A stretch of 64,000 bases of DNA, taken from Archilochus colubris (lineage: Eukaryota; Chordata; Aves; Apodiformes; Trochilidae). The translations under genes and the position numbers were made by a program. Below, in pieces: positions 1 to 13,000 of this stretch. The notes beneath the pieces are model-generated. The model worked only from the letters and a program-made list of their open reading frames with translations. It had not been told where the DNA came from and did no database searches. The stretch spans positions 36,343,609 to 36,407,608 of the forward strand of contig CM041084.1 of NCBI GenBank assembly GCA_023079485.1, in the 5' to 3' direction. Every line of letters starts with the position of its first letter. Within the stretch, counting starts at the first letter, position 1.

Positions 1-894
1 GATCTGACTCTTCCTCAGATCATCTTATCATATGTAGGTAACATACTTGTTCTGATCTCTGGTGTAAATCAAGCATAACTCCATTTCAGTAAAGAACAAT
101 GCAAAAGAGATCAGTGCTATGTGCTGAGACAGGCTGAATGTCTCAGCTGGCTTAAACTGGTGTAGTTGCAGGAGAGCTGTTATTTTACCCCAGATGAGAA
201 TCTCTTTATTGTGTCTCAGAATAAGCCTTTATTGAACTAAGCCCAAGGGAAGGAAGGGAGGGAAGAATGATGGAAAGAAGGAGACCAAAAGGTACGCAGG
301 GCAGAAGTACACAAAACCCTCTTCCCCTATCACTGATTACAAATTATTATACAAGCTGAGCCCCATATTGTATACTTCATTTACAGTAATTGTACAACAG
401 CTGTATAATAGGTGTAGTTTAAGGTATGAGTGTTGCTCAGAGTGTAGCTTAAATGTCCACAGTGAGATGTGAATATGAATATGAATGGTCCTGACTGCAT
501 AGTAATTGGTGGTATTATGGGAGTGAATGGAAAAGCTACATATGGATGAATGGGTGGGGCTAAGGAAGGGTGCAGCACAAGAGACTAATGGTAGATTTTA
601 TTTTCTTGCATAGATGCCTTTTCCTTTAAATAATTAGCCAGCGGCAGAAGAAGCAAATGAAAAAAAAAAAAAAAAAAGAGAAGACCAGTTTGGCACGATG
701 AAGTGAAGCTCTATACTCATTATATTAAATCATTCCAATTTCCCTCTCTACGCCCCACCTACCAACCTATTGATCCATCCACATCAAAGTTATAACATGA
801 ACAACTGAAAAGTTCCAGTCTGCAGCAGAAAAAAAAAAAAAAGCTTTTGAGAGTATGATAGCATTAAAACAAGAAAGCGCCTTATCACTCAGAA

Positions 895-1005
895 AAAAAA
901 CAATCCAAACAAAAAAACACATCCAAAAAAAAAAAAACCACCAAACCAACCAAAACCAAACCAAACCAGAAACAACCCCAAAAAACACAAGCAAAAAAAT
1001 CCCCA
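895..1005 (+). repeat. A/C-rich low-complexity tract
   Basis: The tract is built of runs of A broken by CC and C (AACCAACCAAAACC-type). It is the reverse-complement form of the G/T-rich tracts seen elsewhere in the window. The open frames it produces on both strands have no meaning. Confidence 0.9.
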
Positions 1006-2014
1006 GCCCTGGAACAGAATCATTCTTTTTCTGCTGCACACATGCTGCTGGTTTATGTGTGTTGCTATTATCGTGTTACAAAGTGAGAGGTGTATATTGC
1101 TACAAGAGAATGATGAGTTAGGAGTCAGAGCTTAAAAATTACTCATATTGCATTTGTTCAGCTTCCTTCCTTTGTTACCATAAAATTTGGAAAGCATTGT
1201 TTGGGTTTTTTGTGTTGTTGTGGTTTTTTCCCATCCTTATTTCTTTATCATTTTTGTGAGTTCAAGTGCATGGTAATCTGTCCCTTTTTAGAGTTAGGTG
1301 TGTAGTTATCAGGAAAATGATGAAATTTTGTTCACTTGGATGATTTAAGCAGTTTAGTGCTATTTCTGAAATTTTCTAAGTTCTGAGCAAATATTAAACT
1401 TCAGGACAGGAAAATTACTTAAAAACATTGTGAATTATTTTGCAGTATGAAATAACCAATTATATCAATAGTTTGTATGAACTCAGAGGATAATCCTGCA
1501 GATGTTAACAGTAAAAAAACTTGAGCTCAGTGTTGTTTGCTCAGCCAGTACAGGTACTCATGTCCACAATTGCTAGAGGTTTTAGCTCCAGACAAGATGT
1601 ATGAATCTGATTTTGCATTATAGATTTTAGTGCAAAGCTATATACTAAGAAACAGCAAATTATGAAACAATTGAAACTCATTGTATATCACATTGACAGG
1701 AATATATTTTGTGTTAAAAACTTGACAAATTGGTGTTACGTGTATCACTGATCCTCCAAATCTCTGTTGTTTTGATAATAATTTTTTGTTTTACCAAAGA
1801 ATTTCCTAAAGAACAGATTAAAACCAGAAAGCCTATTATTGCATCATGCTACCTATTTATAAATTCTAAGCAATAAACACAGCAGAAATTAATTACAATT
1901 ATTCATATTCTTGGGAATGACAGTACACGACAAGAAAACAGGGTCACTATTGCTCACTTCTTTTTTAAGACAATCTTTGTTTACCTAGTTCCCAAGTGTT
2001 AAGAGCCTGTATGC

Positions 2015-2215
2015 TACATTTGCATAGGATAACTAACATATACCACACCATTTTCACGTCTGCAAGTACACGTGAGTAACCGTAATTACACGTGACACCA
2101 ATTACTCTATTACTTTGTATTAAATTATAATGGAAAATTCCACTAGAGAATTGAAGCCTAATTGCATCTTAATTTGCATAATTTTGCATATTAATTACAT
2201 CTCAGATGAATAATA
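2015..2215. promoter_or_regulatory. Candidate enhancer: octamer sites and paired E-boxes
   Basis: Two exact POU octamers (ATTTGCAT) lie at 2018-2025 and 2172-2179, with a third near-match and a TTAATTAC homeodomain-type site at 2181-2198. Two CACGTG E-boxes sit at 2069-2074 and 2089-2094, each within an identical TACACGTGA, exactly 20 bases apart. This density of full-consensus sites suggests a regulatory element, but AT-rich DNA yields octamers by chance and no conservation data are available here. Confidence 0.3.
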
Positions 2216-3390
2216 AATTTCAGCAGATTTTTAATTTATGCATAGACACAAAAACAAGTGGAGAAATAATTTACAAAAAAATACCAGCAACTATTACTTA
2301 GGGCATTCAACTAATTTTGCTTAGTTTAGCAAAACAAAACTTGGTTTGTTTAATATAGCATCTTTAGGCTGATTGCTGTTTATTGCACAATATGTCAGTT
2401 TTGAAGCACAGAGAGAAGCTGGGCCTTTTTAATAAAAAAAAAAAAGATAATTCACAGCATTTTAAGTTGTGGGATTTTACATTTTTGAGCAAAATGTTTG
2501 GAGGACAGAGCTATTTAATTAATTTGAGAATGGTCTTAATTGTGATACTTCTTTACTTACAAGACATCTTATTTTGTTCCACTTTTTAAATGAAGGAATA
2601 AAAAATAGAATATTAAGAGAAAAAAATCTTGATGAGGAGGTTTCTCTGTTAATCAAATGCTGAATGTTTTCTTGTTTAAAGACAGCGGTTAAGCAACTGC
2701 AATTTTGATGACTGTTAGTTTCAGACAAAGGGCAAAATTAAGGCCAGGAAATGTGTGGAATTTTAAATCAACATATATACAAATAACTCTGGAGGTATTT
2801 TCTTTATTTCAGAGTCATTTTATATACTAGAAAAATAGCTACATAATCAAAATGCACAAAAACTCTAACTGGAACCTGGAACTTCATAGGCAAAGTAATG
2901 CAATGGGCTAGCCTCAGTATTTTCAGCTGAGAAAATACTCAGCCTACCTATGTATATAAAGTTAGGTAGATAGGGAAGAACATAATCAGTCTATAACCTT
3001 TTTTCTTCTTCTTTTTTTTTTTTTTTTCATACCAATTTCCCTTTCAATTTTATTTAAAAGTTTATAATTTATACACCTCTGTATAGCTTACTTAATTAGA
3101 AAATTGAACAGTACAAATTTCTTGAGAAGGCTTTGCTTCCATGAATTTCAGCCACGTTACCAACCTGCGGACGGCTTTTCAATCTGGTCTGGAAAACTGA
3201 AGTCTCTTTATGCTGTCAATTCATCCCAAACCCTAATCTGGTGTTGTTATGCCTTTTGTACCTGCTGCCACAGTCAATCTGAAACTGCCTGCATGAAGGA
3301 TAATTCTACTGATCATTTGCCAAATTGTACGAAAAGGATGGATGTCAATGCTCCAATAAATCAGGAGAGTGTCAAGATGAATGAACATAC

Positions 3391-3576
3391 TTGTCTTCTC
3401 CTTTGCTCCAAAAAACCCCACAAAACTCTCCAATGAATCATATATTTTTCCAACTTGTTTTTTAGTTCCATCCCTGCAAAAGCTGTGCAGAATTGAGCAG
3501 GAGGCTTTGTAATCTCCAAAAGTCTACTTGATATATCTTCTGCTGCAGCAGTCTGTATTTTACCAGTTGCAATAGT
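3391..3576 (-). other. Candidate cryptic exon (open 62 codons between splice sites)
   Basis: On the minus strand a long T run followed by ATAATCTTCCAG forms a strong 3' splice site ending at 3577. The next 186 bases are open in one frame and end at CAA|GTATGT, a good 5' splice site (3390-3385). Both junctions fall between codons (phase 0-0). The peptide begins TIATGKIQTAAAEDI and ends FLEQRRRQ; I do not recognise it. No partner exons were identified. An alternative is that the A run at 3589-3601 is the tail of an old plus-strand retrocopy. Confidence 0.25.
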
Positions 3577-3601
3577 CTGGAAGATTATAAAAAAAAAAAA
3601 A

Positions 3602-6600
3602 GAACACAGTGTATGTTTGTGTTGTACCAGTTGCAGGTCATTATTTTTACTTGCCATGTGAGAATCTGATCTCATAAATACTGAGCTACCTTCTTATTTA
3701 TTCATTTTTCGGTGACACTTTTAAAAATTAATATATCTGTGCAAAAAGTTTTCTTTCTCCCTAGAAAGCATCGAGCACAGCAAATGTGTTCCTGGTATGA
3801 TGTCTGAGCTGTCATGTCTCTGGTTTGGTATCATTCTCCTGCCACTTGGTTCCATCCCCATAGCACACCAAGTCCCATTAGGAGCATGATCTTTAGTATC
3901 CTTCTTGTTAAAAGTTCAAACAGTTTAGCTTTCAGTAGCATTCTAATGAGAATCGAGGCTGTTCCTTTACTTTATGGACATCCCGTTTGGCAGGGTTCAG
4001 ATAAGCAGAGGGAAATTGCACTGAGATAGGAGTGGGGAGATGGATCCTCAACTGTTAAACAATAGTTCCCTCTTATGGACAATGTAGGTTATGGCAGTTT
4101 GTGACAGTCAGCTGGAGATTCTTTTTTATTTAAAAATACTCTTCTTACACATACCAACCACACGGTATTTCCTGACAGAGGGGAGAAGCAATAGTCCCTA
4201 CAAAACTCATCATTCTAAAAATCTGTTACAAGTGCAGCTGGGAATTCAAGGCCTTTTCAACAACACTTTGCAAGAAAATGCACTTTTTCTCTTTCCATTG
4301 AAGGTGTTTAAAATGAGAGAATAGATATTTTCCAGGAAGTTTATAGTAGTGTTCTGTAGTGTTTGAAATATTTTATCTACTCCTGATCCTAATTGAAAAA
4401 CATGGCTTTTTTTTACAAGGTACCATAAGCAACTTGGTCAAATGAGATGATTTTGTAGCTGTATTTAATAACAGCTATTGACATATTGACTTTCTGTTTG
4501 CTCCTGTAAGATACAAAAACCTGTCTCCTCTTTGGGGAAAGAAAGTTAAGTGGAAGTGGAAAGTTACTGCTATTCTCTGCACAAGATGTGGGAACTCTAC
4601 TTCCACTCCACCTTCCCTCTCCTTTGAATTCCCAGGGCTTTATTTTCAGAATAACTTACCTACATTAAAGTGGTGTCATTTAGTTTTTATGCTGGCTGCA
4701 TCTGTAAAGTCATGTTAAGTCCTCTCTCTCCAGTCAGTAAAGTACCACACAGGACTCTAAATACAGTGGACATGAATGTATCAGCATATTTTCTATATCT
4801 GTTTGCTTTAACTAAATCATTTTTAATCTTCTCTAAATCTGTTTGGGCTCTGAGGGTTAAAATTATAATTTTTTTTTTTTTCTTTTTTTTTTTTTCTTTT
4901 TTTTATGAAGCCTGGGTTGGAGCAGCGTTCCTCTCCCGGAGAGATGTGTTTCAAAAGCTCTACACTGTCTGACTTTTAGAAAGCATACATTGAGTTCACC
5001 AGTTAACAAATGCATAGACAAAAAACTGACAAATGGCATTTTTCTGGGTATAATTTTCAGTATTTGACCTTACACCAAGACAACTAGGGTGTGCTATTCC
5101 TTACATGCCAGTACAGGACATTCTTTCACATAAGTTAACAAAAGTCAGTCTTGATTTCAGGATTGCAAAGGTTATAATGATATTTTTAGAATTAGGATTG
5201 AAATACAAAATATTTATATAATTATTTATATAATATTTATATAATTATGTTTTTTTAAAAAATCCTGCATACGAAACACTATGGTAATGCTAATGAAATG
5301 TTTAGGCTACTACATTAAAAAAAGAACTGTTTTGGGGTTAAGAGAAAACAAGTATTGATGGAAGTTGAAGGTGTATCCTGTGAAGTTGAGTTGTATGCGT
5401 GCCCAGTCTTACAAGTTTATTGGGCTTCTGTTACTGGTTACTATTAGAGACAAGATTCTGTGCTGGTTTCTTTCAGTCTGAAGCACAATGACTGCATGTG
5501 TTAAAAACGTTTAAACTACTAACAATTCAGTGCAGCTACTGAAATCAATTGAGCACTTTTTCTGAGAGGGGAGCACATTCTGCCATATTGTGGAATATTT
5601 TGTTAATTTTCAAAACTGTAAAAAATTCACATCAATAAAATTAAGGTGTGATTTTAAAGGAAAAGTTCAAAATCCGTATAACTTTAAAATTTTTAAATGT
5701 TACATATAATGTCAGTATCCAATTCATGTTTCTAAAAATTTATTGTATGTAGAAAATAAGAAAATAATAGTACAGTAACCATGATTCAGCAAGTTATGTA
5801 ATGGAACTGTGTGCAGGTACAAAATACTCATTCAAAAGCTTGAAAAAGAATTTCTACTGTTTGCCTGTGAAGAATGAAAGAAGGTGTGTCAATGCTTATC
5901 TGAACTGCTTTATCCTTGTTCTGATTAACCCCAAAATTAGAGCTTAATTCTTGGCTTCTTTTCAGTAGGTGAACTGTGAGTATCAGTTCCCACCTTTATA
6001 TGGTGTGGATGTCTAGCTTCAGGGAAATAGAATAACAACTCATTTCACACAGGAGTATTGTACGTATAACTGAATCCTAATTTCCCTCCTTTTTTACTCT
6101 AATTGTCCCCTTTCACTGTACTCTGCACCTGTAATACTAGAGATAAACAGGCTTCTTTGAGGCTGTAATGGTAATTTTTGTCATCCCTGTCCACCTCCAG
6201 GAGCATCATGTCTGTTTCCAGTAGCAACAGAAGATGAAAAAAAGATGAATCACAAACCTGGGGCAACCGTGCCTTATGTAGGCATAATCTTGTCCAAGTG
6301 ACCAAACCAGAATGACCCCAATGCATTTTAAAATTCAGAACTTGCTTGACGTGGTTCAGTTTTAGGGTCTGGCCTCAGCTTTTTTGATGATAAATGCCAG
6401 AAACCTGGGTCTTCTGTGAGATTTTTCATTTGCCTTACAACATTGTTGGAGGGTAAGCTGTATTTACAACATAAACTCTAAATCTATCTACTCCTGAGTC
6501 ACAAAACTAGTGTGCAAAGCTAGTCAGCAAAGTGTGGACGGGGACTGGTTGCTACTCCTTGTTGCAAAATTGACATGGGGAGCAGAGCCCCATGATTCTA

Positions 6601-7278
6601 TCACCAATGTCAGCAACCTAGAAAATAGCTTTCTGAAGCTGCTTTGAATTAAATTAGAGCCTGGTAGATGATCTCTGAAGGGTGAACTTTTCTGCAGTCC
6701 TCTACCCCATAACAACAGCAAATCTACAGTTTTGATGACACAGGGTTCTCCATATCCTTTGAAGATTGCCTCTGCCTTTACCATTACATTTATTTTTCTG
6801 GACTGGGTTTGAGTTAATCCCGTCAGTCATCTCTGGGCTTACAAAACTCAGTATTAACTCACTTCTGAGAAGTCTAGTGCTGAACCTGGTGTGAATAATA
6901 AGGCAATTACAGCTACATGCTTAACCAGATGCTGGGAAATACAGCAAAGTTCTGGTTGGGCATCTGAATATGAGGCAGAAAATGCTATAGAGACTTGGGT
7001 AAAACTGTTTCAATTTATTTTTTAGGAGGCAACTGTTCTGTTTTCTATTTCTGTTTTAGATGTATTTAAAATAGACTTTTAGATGTATTTAAAATAGACG
7101 TTTTCTTTGTTATATCTGGAAAGCCTGGAATTAAAAACAGGAGAAGGATACTGAATTAAAACTGACCCTTTTCTCTGGTTTACAAGCAGCTATAGAGAAT
7201 GAAAACATGAAGCTGAGCTGAATATGGCATCTGTCATGTGTTTTTCTTCTACACTTTTTCACTTATTTACCTGCAGTA
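3602..7278. other. Intergenic, no gene seen
   Basis: AT-rich DNA with an interrupted T tract at 4869-4904, a run of TTTATATAATTA-type repeats at 5210-5250 and the 23-bp tandem duplication at 7054-7099. Open frames here are short and composition-driven. Confidence 0.7.
7054..7099 (+). repeat. Perfect 23-bp tandem duplication
   Basis: A 23-base unit beginning TTTTAGATGTATTTAAAATA and ending GAC occurs at 7054-7076 and again, without a mismatch, at 7077-7099. The absence of divergence suggests a recent slippage or duplication event. Confidence 0.95.
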
Positions 7279-7450
7279 TGGGCTGCCCAGGGAAGTAGTG
7301 GATTCTCCATCCCTGGAGATATTTAAAAAGAGACTGGATGTGGCACTCAATGCCATGGTCTAGCAACCGCAACGGTGGTTCAAGGGTTGGACTTGATGAT
7401 CTCTGAGGTCCCTTCCAACCCAGCCAATTCTATGATTCTATGATTCTATG
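7279..7450 (+). mobile_element. CR1 LINE, 3'-end fragment
   Basis: The segment contains the conserved tail of the CR1 second open frame and its 3' UTR (GGGCTGCCCAGGGAAGTAGT..., then GGTTGGACTTGATGATCTCT...). It ends in three exact ATTCTATG octamers (7427-7434, 7435-7442, 7443-7450), the diagnostic avian CR1 3' terminus. It is severely 5'-truncated (about 172 bp), as most CR1 copies are, and has no coding capacity. The low divergence and intact octamers suggest a comparatively young insertion. Confidence 0.95.
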
Positions 7451-8366
7451 AAACAACACTGCCTCATTTAGTCAGAGTTGGAAGTAGTGTTCAATGAACA
7501 AAGTGAGAAGATAAGAGTGTCTCTCAGAGGAATGACTGCTACTTTAGTCTTCAGAGACCTTTGGTCTACTCTTCTCCTTAAATTAGCCCTTTATTCTTTA
7601 TTCATAACATTGCTATTTTCCATCCCTTCTTCTGCTTTCTAATCTCTCCTTTGGAAATGTGAGATTTGCTGAGTCAGTCACTTTAACTGGAGTGGTTCGT
7701 ATTTTACTTTTCCCTGTAGTTGATTTTAAATATATGGCACCCATGAATGTTAATCAGGAAGGGAAATTATTGGGGAAATCCTAGCCTTTTTTTAAATCAT
7801 AAAAGAATTAGCTGCAGAAAACTGAGTTACTAAGCTGCTTACCACATTCTTTGCCTCCTATCTGTTATATAAAAAGACTGTTTAAAAACTGTGTGAAAAA
7901 TTTCAAAAACACCATTAAAAGATTCCATTACTTAAAGTGATTTGGATAATTGTGTTCAATGGTAGCCATTATTTAAAAATATAATTAGTTGCTGAACTCA
8001 GAGAAGGAGGGAAATTTCTGCAGGTGTTTCTCATTATTTGCTATGCATACAAAGTATCTGAATAAATTACCATGATTATTTCAATGTATACTAAGAGACA
8101 ATAAAGCATTAGCAAGCAAAGAAAAATGTTGTTGACCCACAATCTGTGTTAACAGCTCAGAGTTTTGGCCTTCAGTGTTTTTGAGGCACATGTGCAACGG
8201 CATTCAAGATTGAAATTATAGTTTTGCACCTGTAACAACATTAAATATGTAACAAAAGTTCATCAGAAGGATATTGAAAAAGCAAAGATATTTAGAGAAA
8301 GACAGCAGTACATGCCTGCAACCCTGTGCTACACAAAACAGGTATTGATAGGCAGAGTTTTTTATT

Positions 8367-8451
8367 CTCTATTAAGGTTTCAGGCAAAGGGTTTCAGGCA
8401 AAAAAACTGTTAAGGTTTTTCAGGGAAAAACCTCTATTAAGGTTTCAGGCA
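8367..8451 (+). repeat. Cluster of four related short direct repeats
   Basis: CTCTATTAAGGTTTCAGGCA occurs exactly at 8367-8386 and 8432-8451. Between them are two partial copies, GTTTCAGGCA at 8391-8400 and a degenerate CTGTTAAGGTTTTTCAGG near 8407. Confidence 0.9.
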
Positions 8452-9970
8452 TCCCTTCTCATCCCTGCCATAAGGATATGAACTTCCAAGAATGTCTTTT
8501 CTAATTTATTGGTGCTGTAGCAGAGAGATTTACAAACGAAGTAGTCTGACCAGTTAAGAACTTCTGACTTCCAGCTCTTATTCCAATCATGGGATACTCT
8601 TCAACTTTGTTTATGGATTTTATTCTGTGAAATGGAACAATAGTAATAATAAAGGAAACAAATAAGCAAACAAGCAAACAAAAAACCAGAAAAAAATAAA
8701 ATTATCTATGAGAGTGGTCATCTCAGATATATGTATTTTTTGTGAATAAAAGTAAGAAAAAATTTTAAAACCCTTAAGTTTCATAGAAATTCATTCAGTT
8801 TGAGAACTTCTGGTTACTTGAATTACAGTATTATACATTACTTTGTCAGTGAACCCTGGTAAAAATAAGGTAGTTTAAAAATAAAATTAGTTTGTTGGAA
8901 CATTAATGGTCTTATCTTTCCAATCTGATTGAGTTTTATTTTCATTCTTTCATTTCTAAAATTTTAATACGTAAAGAGTAAATTATAATATATACTCATA
9001 TGGATATGAAATAAATCTGTACTTGTAAATAGCAAATAAAAGCTTAATCTCTTATTGATTATGAATGCTTTGCATCATGTCACAGCAGGTGGCATTGGAA
9101 GTGCCTGACTAGGTAGAAAGAACTAACTCAGAGGAAGGAATAAGCTTTCTCACAATATACATGCAGGTCTGCATAGACTACTTTTACACTTTAAACTTCA
9201 TAAATAGATGATGAAGTTATGTCCTTAGGCGTTTATGCTGCAAGAGGATTTTGCATTTTACAATGCAAGCTGTGCTGCTTCATTACATTAATGGAGATGT
9301 GGTCTAGCTGAGACTTGAGCCCACAAATGGTCTTGAAGAGTGAAGTACCACAACTAGAACTCCTAACAGAAAATAGTAATGTGTTTTCCAAATAAACATT
9401 TGTCAGTTTTTAGGCAAGACTGGAGATTCTGCAATTTAAAAAAAAAAAAAAATCCTTTTTTGTTCCATTATTTTCCAGAAAGATATTTGAGTTGTAATTG
9501 TCATGCGATTGCTATTAAAATAAGAAGATATGTGTAAATGAAAGATAAAATAATATGAAGGAAAGGCTATGCAAAGATTTAAACAATACAGTGGCTATCT
9601 GTACAGGTATACATTTCAAGCAGTTCTTGCTTCTGGGACAATTCAAGACCCTGAGCAAGGGTGAATAGGAAGTCAGTTTCAGCTTTCCAAAGAATTCTTT
9701 ATTTCCAAGTGTGCAATGTTCTCACTTGGAGGATGGAAATTGATATGGGACTTATTAAAGTCACTAGGAGGACTCGTGATGATCAGGCTCAGAATCAATA
9801 GCAGAAAATCTAATGGCTGAAAAATCCCTTATGGGACTCAACACATTTCACTTTTGAAAATCAGTTGCATTGGAAAGTAGCCATGTTAGAAACTCATTAA
9901 TCATTCACTAGTAATCCTAGAATAGCTTCGTCCATATACTCACTAGATTGTAATGACTGTAGTCATTAAA

Positions 9971-10091
9971 TAGCAATGCTCTTTTTTCTTTACTATTCTG
10001 ATTTTCCCACTTTCCTGTAAAATATTCAGAATAGTAATGCTCTTGTTTCTTTACTATTCTGATTTTCCTACTTTTCTGTAAAATATTTTTC
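9971..10091 (+). repeat. 61-bp tandem duplication
   Basis: The unit starting TAGCAATGCTCTTTTTTCTT at 9971 is repeated at 10032 as TAGTAATGCTCTTGTTTCTT. The two copies run in register to TGTAAAATATT with only a few mismatches. The period is 61 bases, and the divergence suggests it is not very recent. Confidence 0.95.
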
Positions 10092-13000
10092 TTAAGACTT
10101 TTGGGGCAGGTTGCCCATTTGCGTTTTAATTTTTAAATCCTTTATAGTTTGGAATGTCTGGGTTTGTTGTTTTTTTTCCTACAGATAATGGATAAGAAAT
10201 TATTTTTAATTAGTTAATATATGATTCTCAAAAAATGTAACATTTTCAAAGTCTAAGTGTACAAAAAAGATTTCTATAGTACATGGCAATTGTGAGCTAT
10301 TCTGATAGGATATTAGGAATCAGGATAGGGATATACTGTATAAAGGTGTCTGACTAGGGTGGCTGTGCCACATGATGAAGATTTTGAGACAACACCATGT
10401 CTGTCATTTGCCTGGAAATGGTTCCACTGGAAGTAACGCATTCCCAAAACTCTTTCTCCTCTTAAAATAAATATGTCACAGAATTCCATGCAGTGTACTA
10501 ATACTTTTAATAGTCCAAGAGAATAGCTTGATACTAGCACTGAAATCTATAAAGGCCTGTGATATCTGTTATTTTGGTGAGTATCACAGTAACATGAAGG
10601 AACATTTATTCGTTCTTTCTTCTGAGATTAAATGTAATTGGTTTAAAGCGATAATCATCCTTTTGTTTGAGTTTTATGCATTTCTTATGAAGAGCTAACA
10701 CATTTTTCTGCAGTCTGACAAAGTGTACAGTCTTTTATCCTCATTTCCCAGTGGATAAATACTTTGTTAATTAATAAAGTATTATACTAGTACTTAGTGT
10801 CTGCATTTAACTGAGAAGGATTTTATTCAGATTATGTTAAAAGATTGTCTACTTTATTTTTGCATTAATTACAACCTTTTTTTCTGTGATGCTGTCATAA
10901 GAGAATTGTCACTATGAATACAGGGGTTTTTTGGATTATTTTTGTTTGGTTGTTCAGAAACAATGACTGATACATATTGTTACTTATGCTATTACACTGG
11001 ATGTTTAATTATTCAGTGAAAATGATATCAATTGCAAATCAACTTTTCTTCTGCTTTCTAATTGTTTACAAATCTGTCTCATATACATACATAACTGTAT
11101 GTAAGTATTTACTATATAGCATGTGCAGACAGCAAACAAAGTTGAGAGTGTTCTTTTTATTTTCTTGGTGCATTTTTTGTGTTTATTTGGCTTTCAATAT
11201 GAACTAAATCAGATCTTGTAGTGGTACAACACCTGAAGAGGATGGCTGTGACTTCTCATGAAGGAATACTGAGAAATGAGGAAAAATATTAATTACTATG
11301 AAAGTAAAATTGCATGATATATGTTTATTTTGGGGACAATAGAGTAGTTCTATGGTATTGCTGAATTGCAGTTGTCCAGAGAAACATATAAGCCCAGTGA
11401 CAGACCTCCAGTCCATGAGAAAATGTATGCATGTGGGAAACAGAGAAGCTTCATATAAGAGAACTGTGAAATAATCCTTACTTATCAAATGACAAGAGGA
11501 AGCAGTCTGATTTTTTTCAACGCCATGGCTAAATTTCCTTCAAACAGGAAGTTACTATCTTTACAACAATAGAAAAGAAGACTGTATTTTATATTTGCTT
11601 TCATATTTTTAATGGACACAGAGAAAAAACATTTGCAAACACTAATACTAGCCCATGTTTTGCTGGACACTTAAACTTTTGGAACCCTTTTATATTTTTT
11701 AGCAGTCTGATCATACCAGCTTGTACATAGAAAATGTGTCACATTAGTAAACACTCAAAAAAAAAATAGGGGAGAAACCTGGATAGGAAGTTTAACATAA
11801 GCTGTGTTGTTTGTTTATTTTTTAAATTACAATTTATTAATTTTTTTTTCTTCTCCATGTCCCAATGATTCAGTTGAGCTGTTGATGCATCAGTCTTGAA
11901 GGAAAAATCAAATTTCCCATTTAAACTTCAAATATTCTGAGTTTGTTGTTCTCACTTTCCAATAAAAGACTATCTGAAAGCATAGTTTCTTTTTTAAAAA
12001 AACAAACTGTCAGAAAGCATAACAAAGATAATTATCATCTGTACTTCATGAAAAATGTCTGAGATACTAAAGCTATCGTAGGGGAATTTCTAAATCAGAG
12101 CTTAGCCCAGGTGCAATATTTTATGACACAAGGCAAATAACTGTTAATGGGCTATCATTCTCCTAGTCATGGCTCTTTTATAATTGCATATATTGCCACT
12201 ATGCCTAAAAATAAATAAACAAAGAAACAAAAGCAAAATAAAAGTTTGTGTTTGTTAAAACTAATGATCCATCCATCACTATTAACACAGTAGTTTAGAT
12301 GGCAGCCACTCCTCAGATGTCCAGTCCTGGGAGAACTGAAGTTTTTTGAACAGGGATCAAGGTGCATTGGCAGTGCTACTTGGAAAACTGTGCTCACCAC
12401 CTGACCGAATCTGCTTGGATCTACTTGGACCTCTTTGCTGCTGCTTCTTATATTGCATTCATTAACTTCACCCAGAAAAATAAAATCGAAATGGTTAAAA
12501 ATATGGGTGTACTTGCAACAATTTTACAGCATACAAGACACCTCTACCACGTAAATGTCAATGTTAATTTGTTATTCTGAACACTTCTAAACAAAACTTT
12601 GAACTGACAGTTAATAGGGACAAGTAAGCTCAGGCTTAGGAAGTACTCCTTGGCCATGGGTATGGTGCCAACTTTCAGCTGGTGAATCTGAGAGAATATG
12701 TTTTTTCATTTTCTGAAACACTGGCTTGGCTCATGATTGCTTTTAGAATATGAGGCAAAAGCATGAAGAGGTTTTCAAGGGGTACAACTGCACTAACCTT
12801 TTTGTTCAGATCAGGAGCATGTTTTTATAGTGAATCACCCACTGATCTCCACTTGGCATGCTTTTGATTGCATTTTATAGTATTTCATCCTTTCACATGG
12901 AAGTAAAAGCTGCACTCCCTAATGCACTGTCAACAAGTGTTAAGGCACAAACACATATAGTTTTGATGTCAGATGTTCAGCATCAACTGTGTTGTTCCAC

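Larger units (their letters stand above)
1..3085. other. Intergenic, no gene seen
   Basis: AT-rich unique-looking DNA. It contains an A18 run at 660-677, the A/C-rich tract at 895-1005, the octamer/E-box cluster at 2015-2215 and a T16 run at 3012-3027. Nothing codes recognisably. Confidence 0.7.

Noticed and set aside
767..1121. Overlapping 88-90 codon frames on both strands
   Set aside because: Translations of the A/C-rich low-complexity tract.
3104..3436. 110-codon plus-strand frame
   Set aside because: Cys-rich but without a spaced motif or signal; overlaps the better-supported minus-strand splice-bounded segment.
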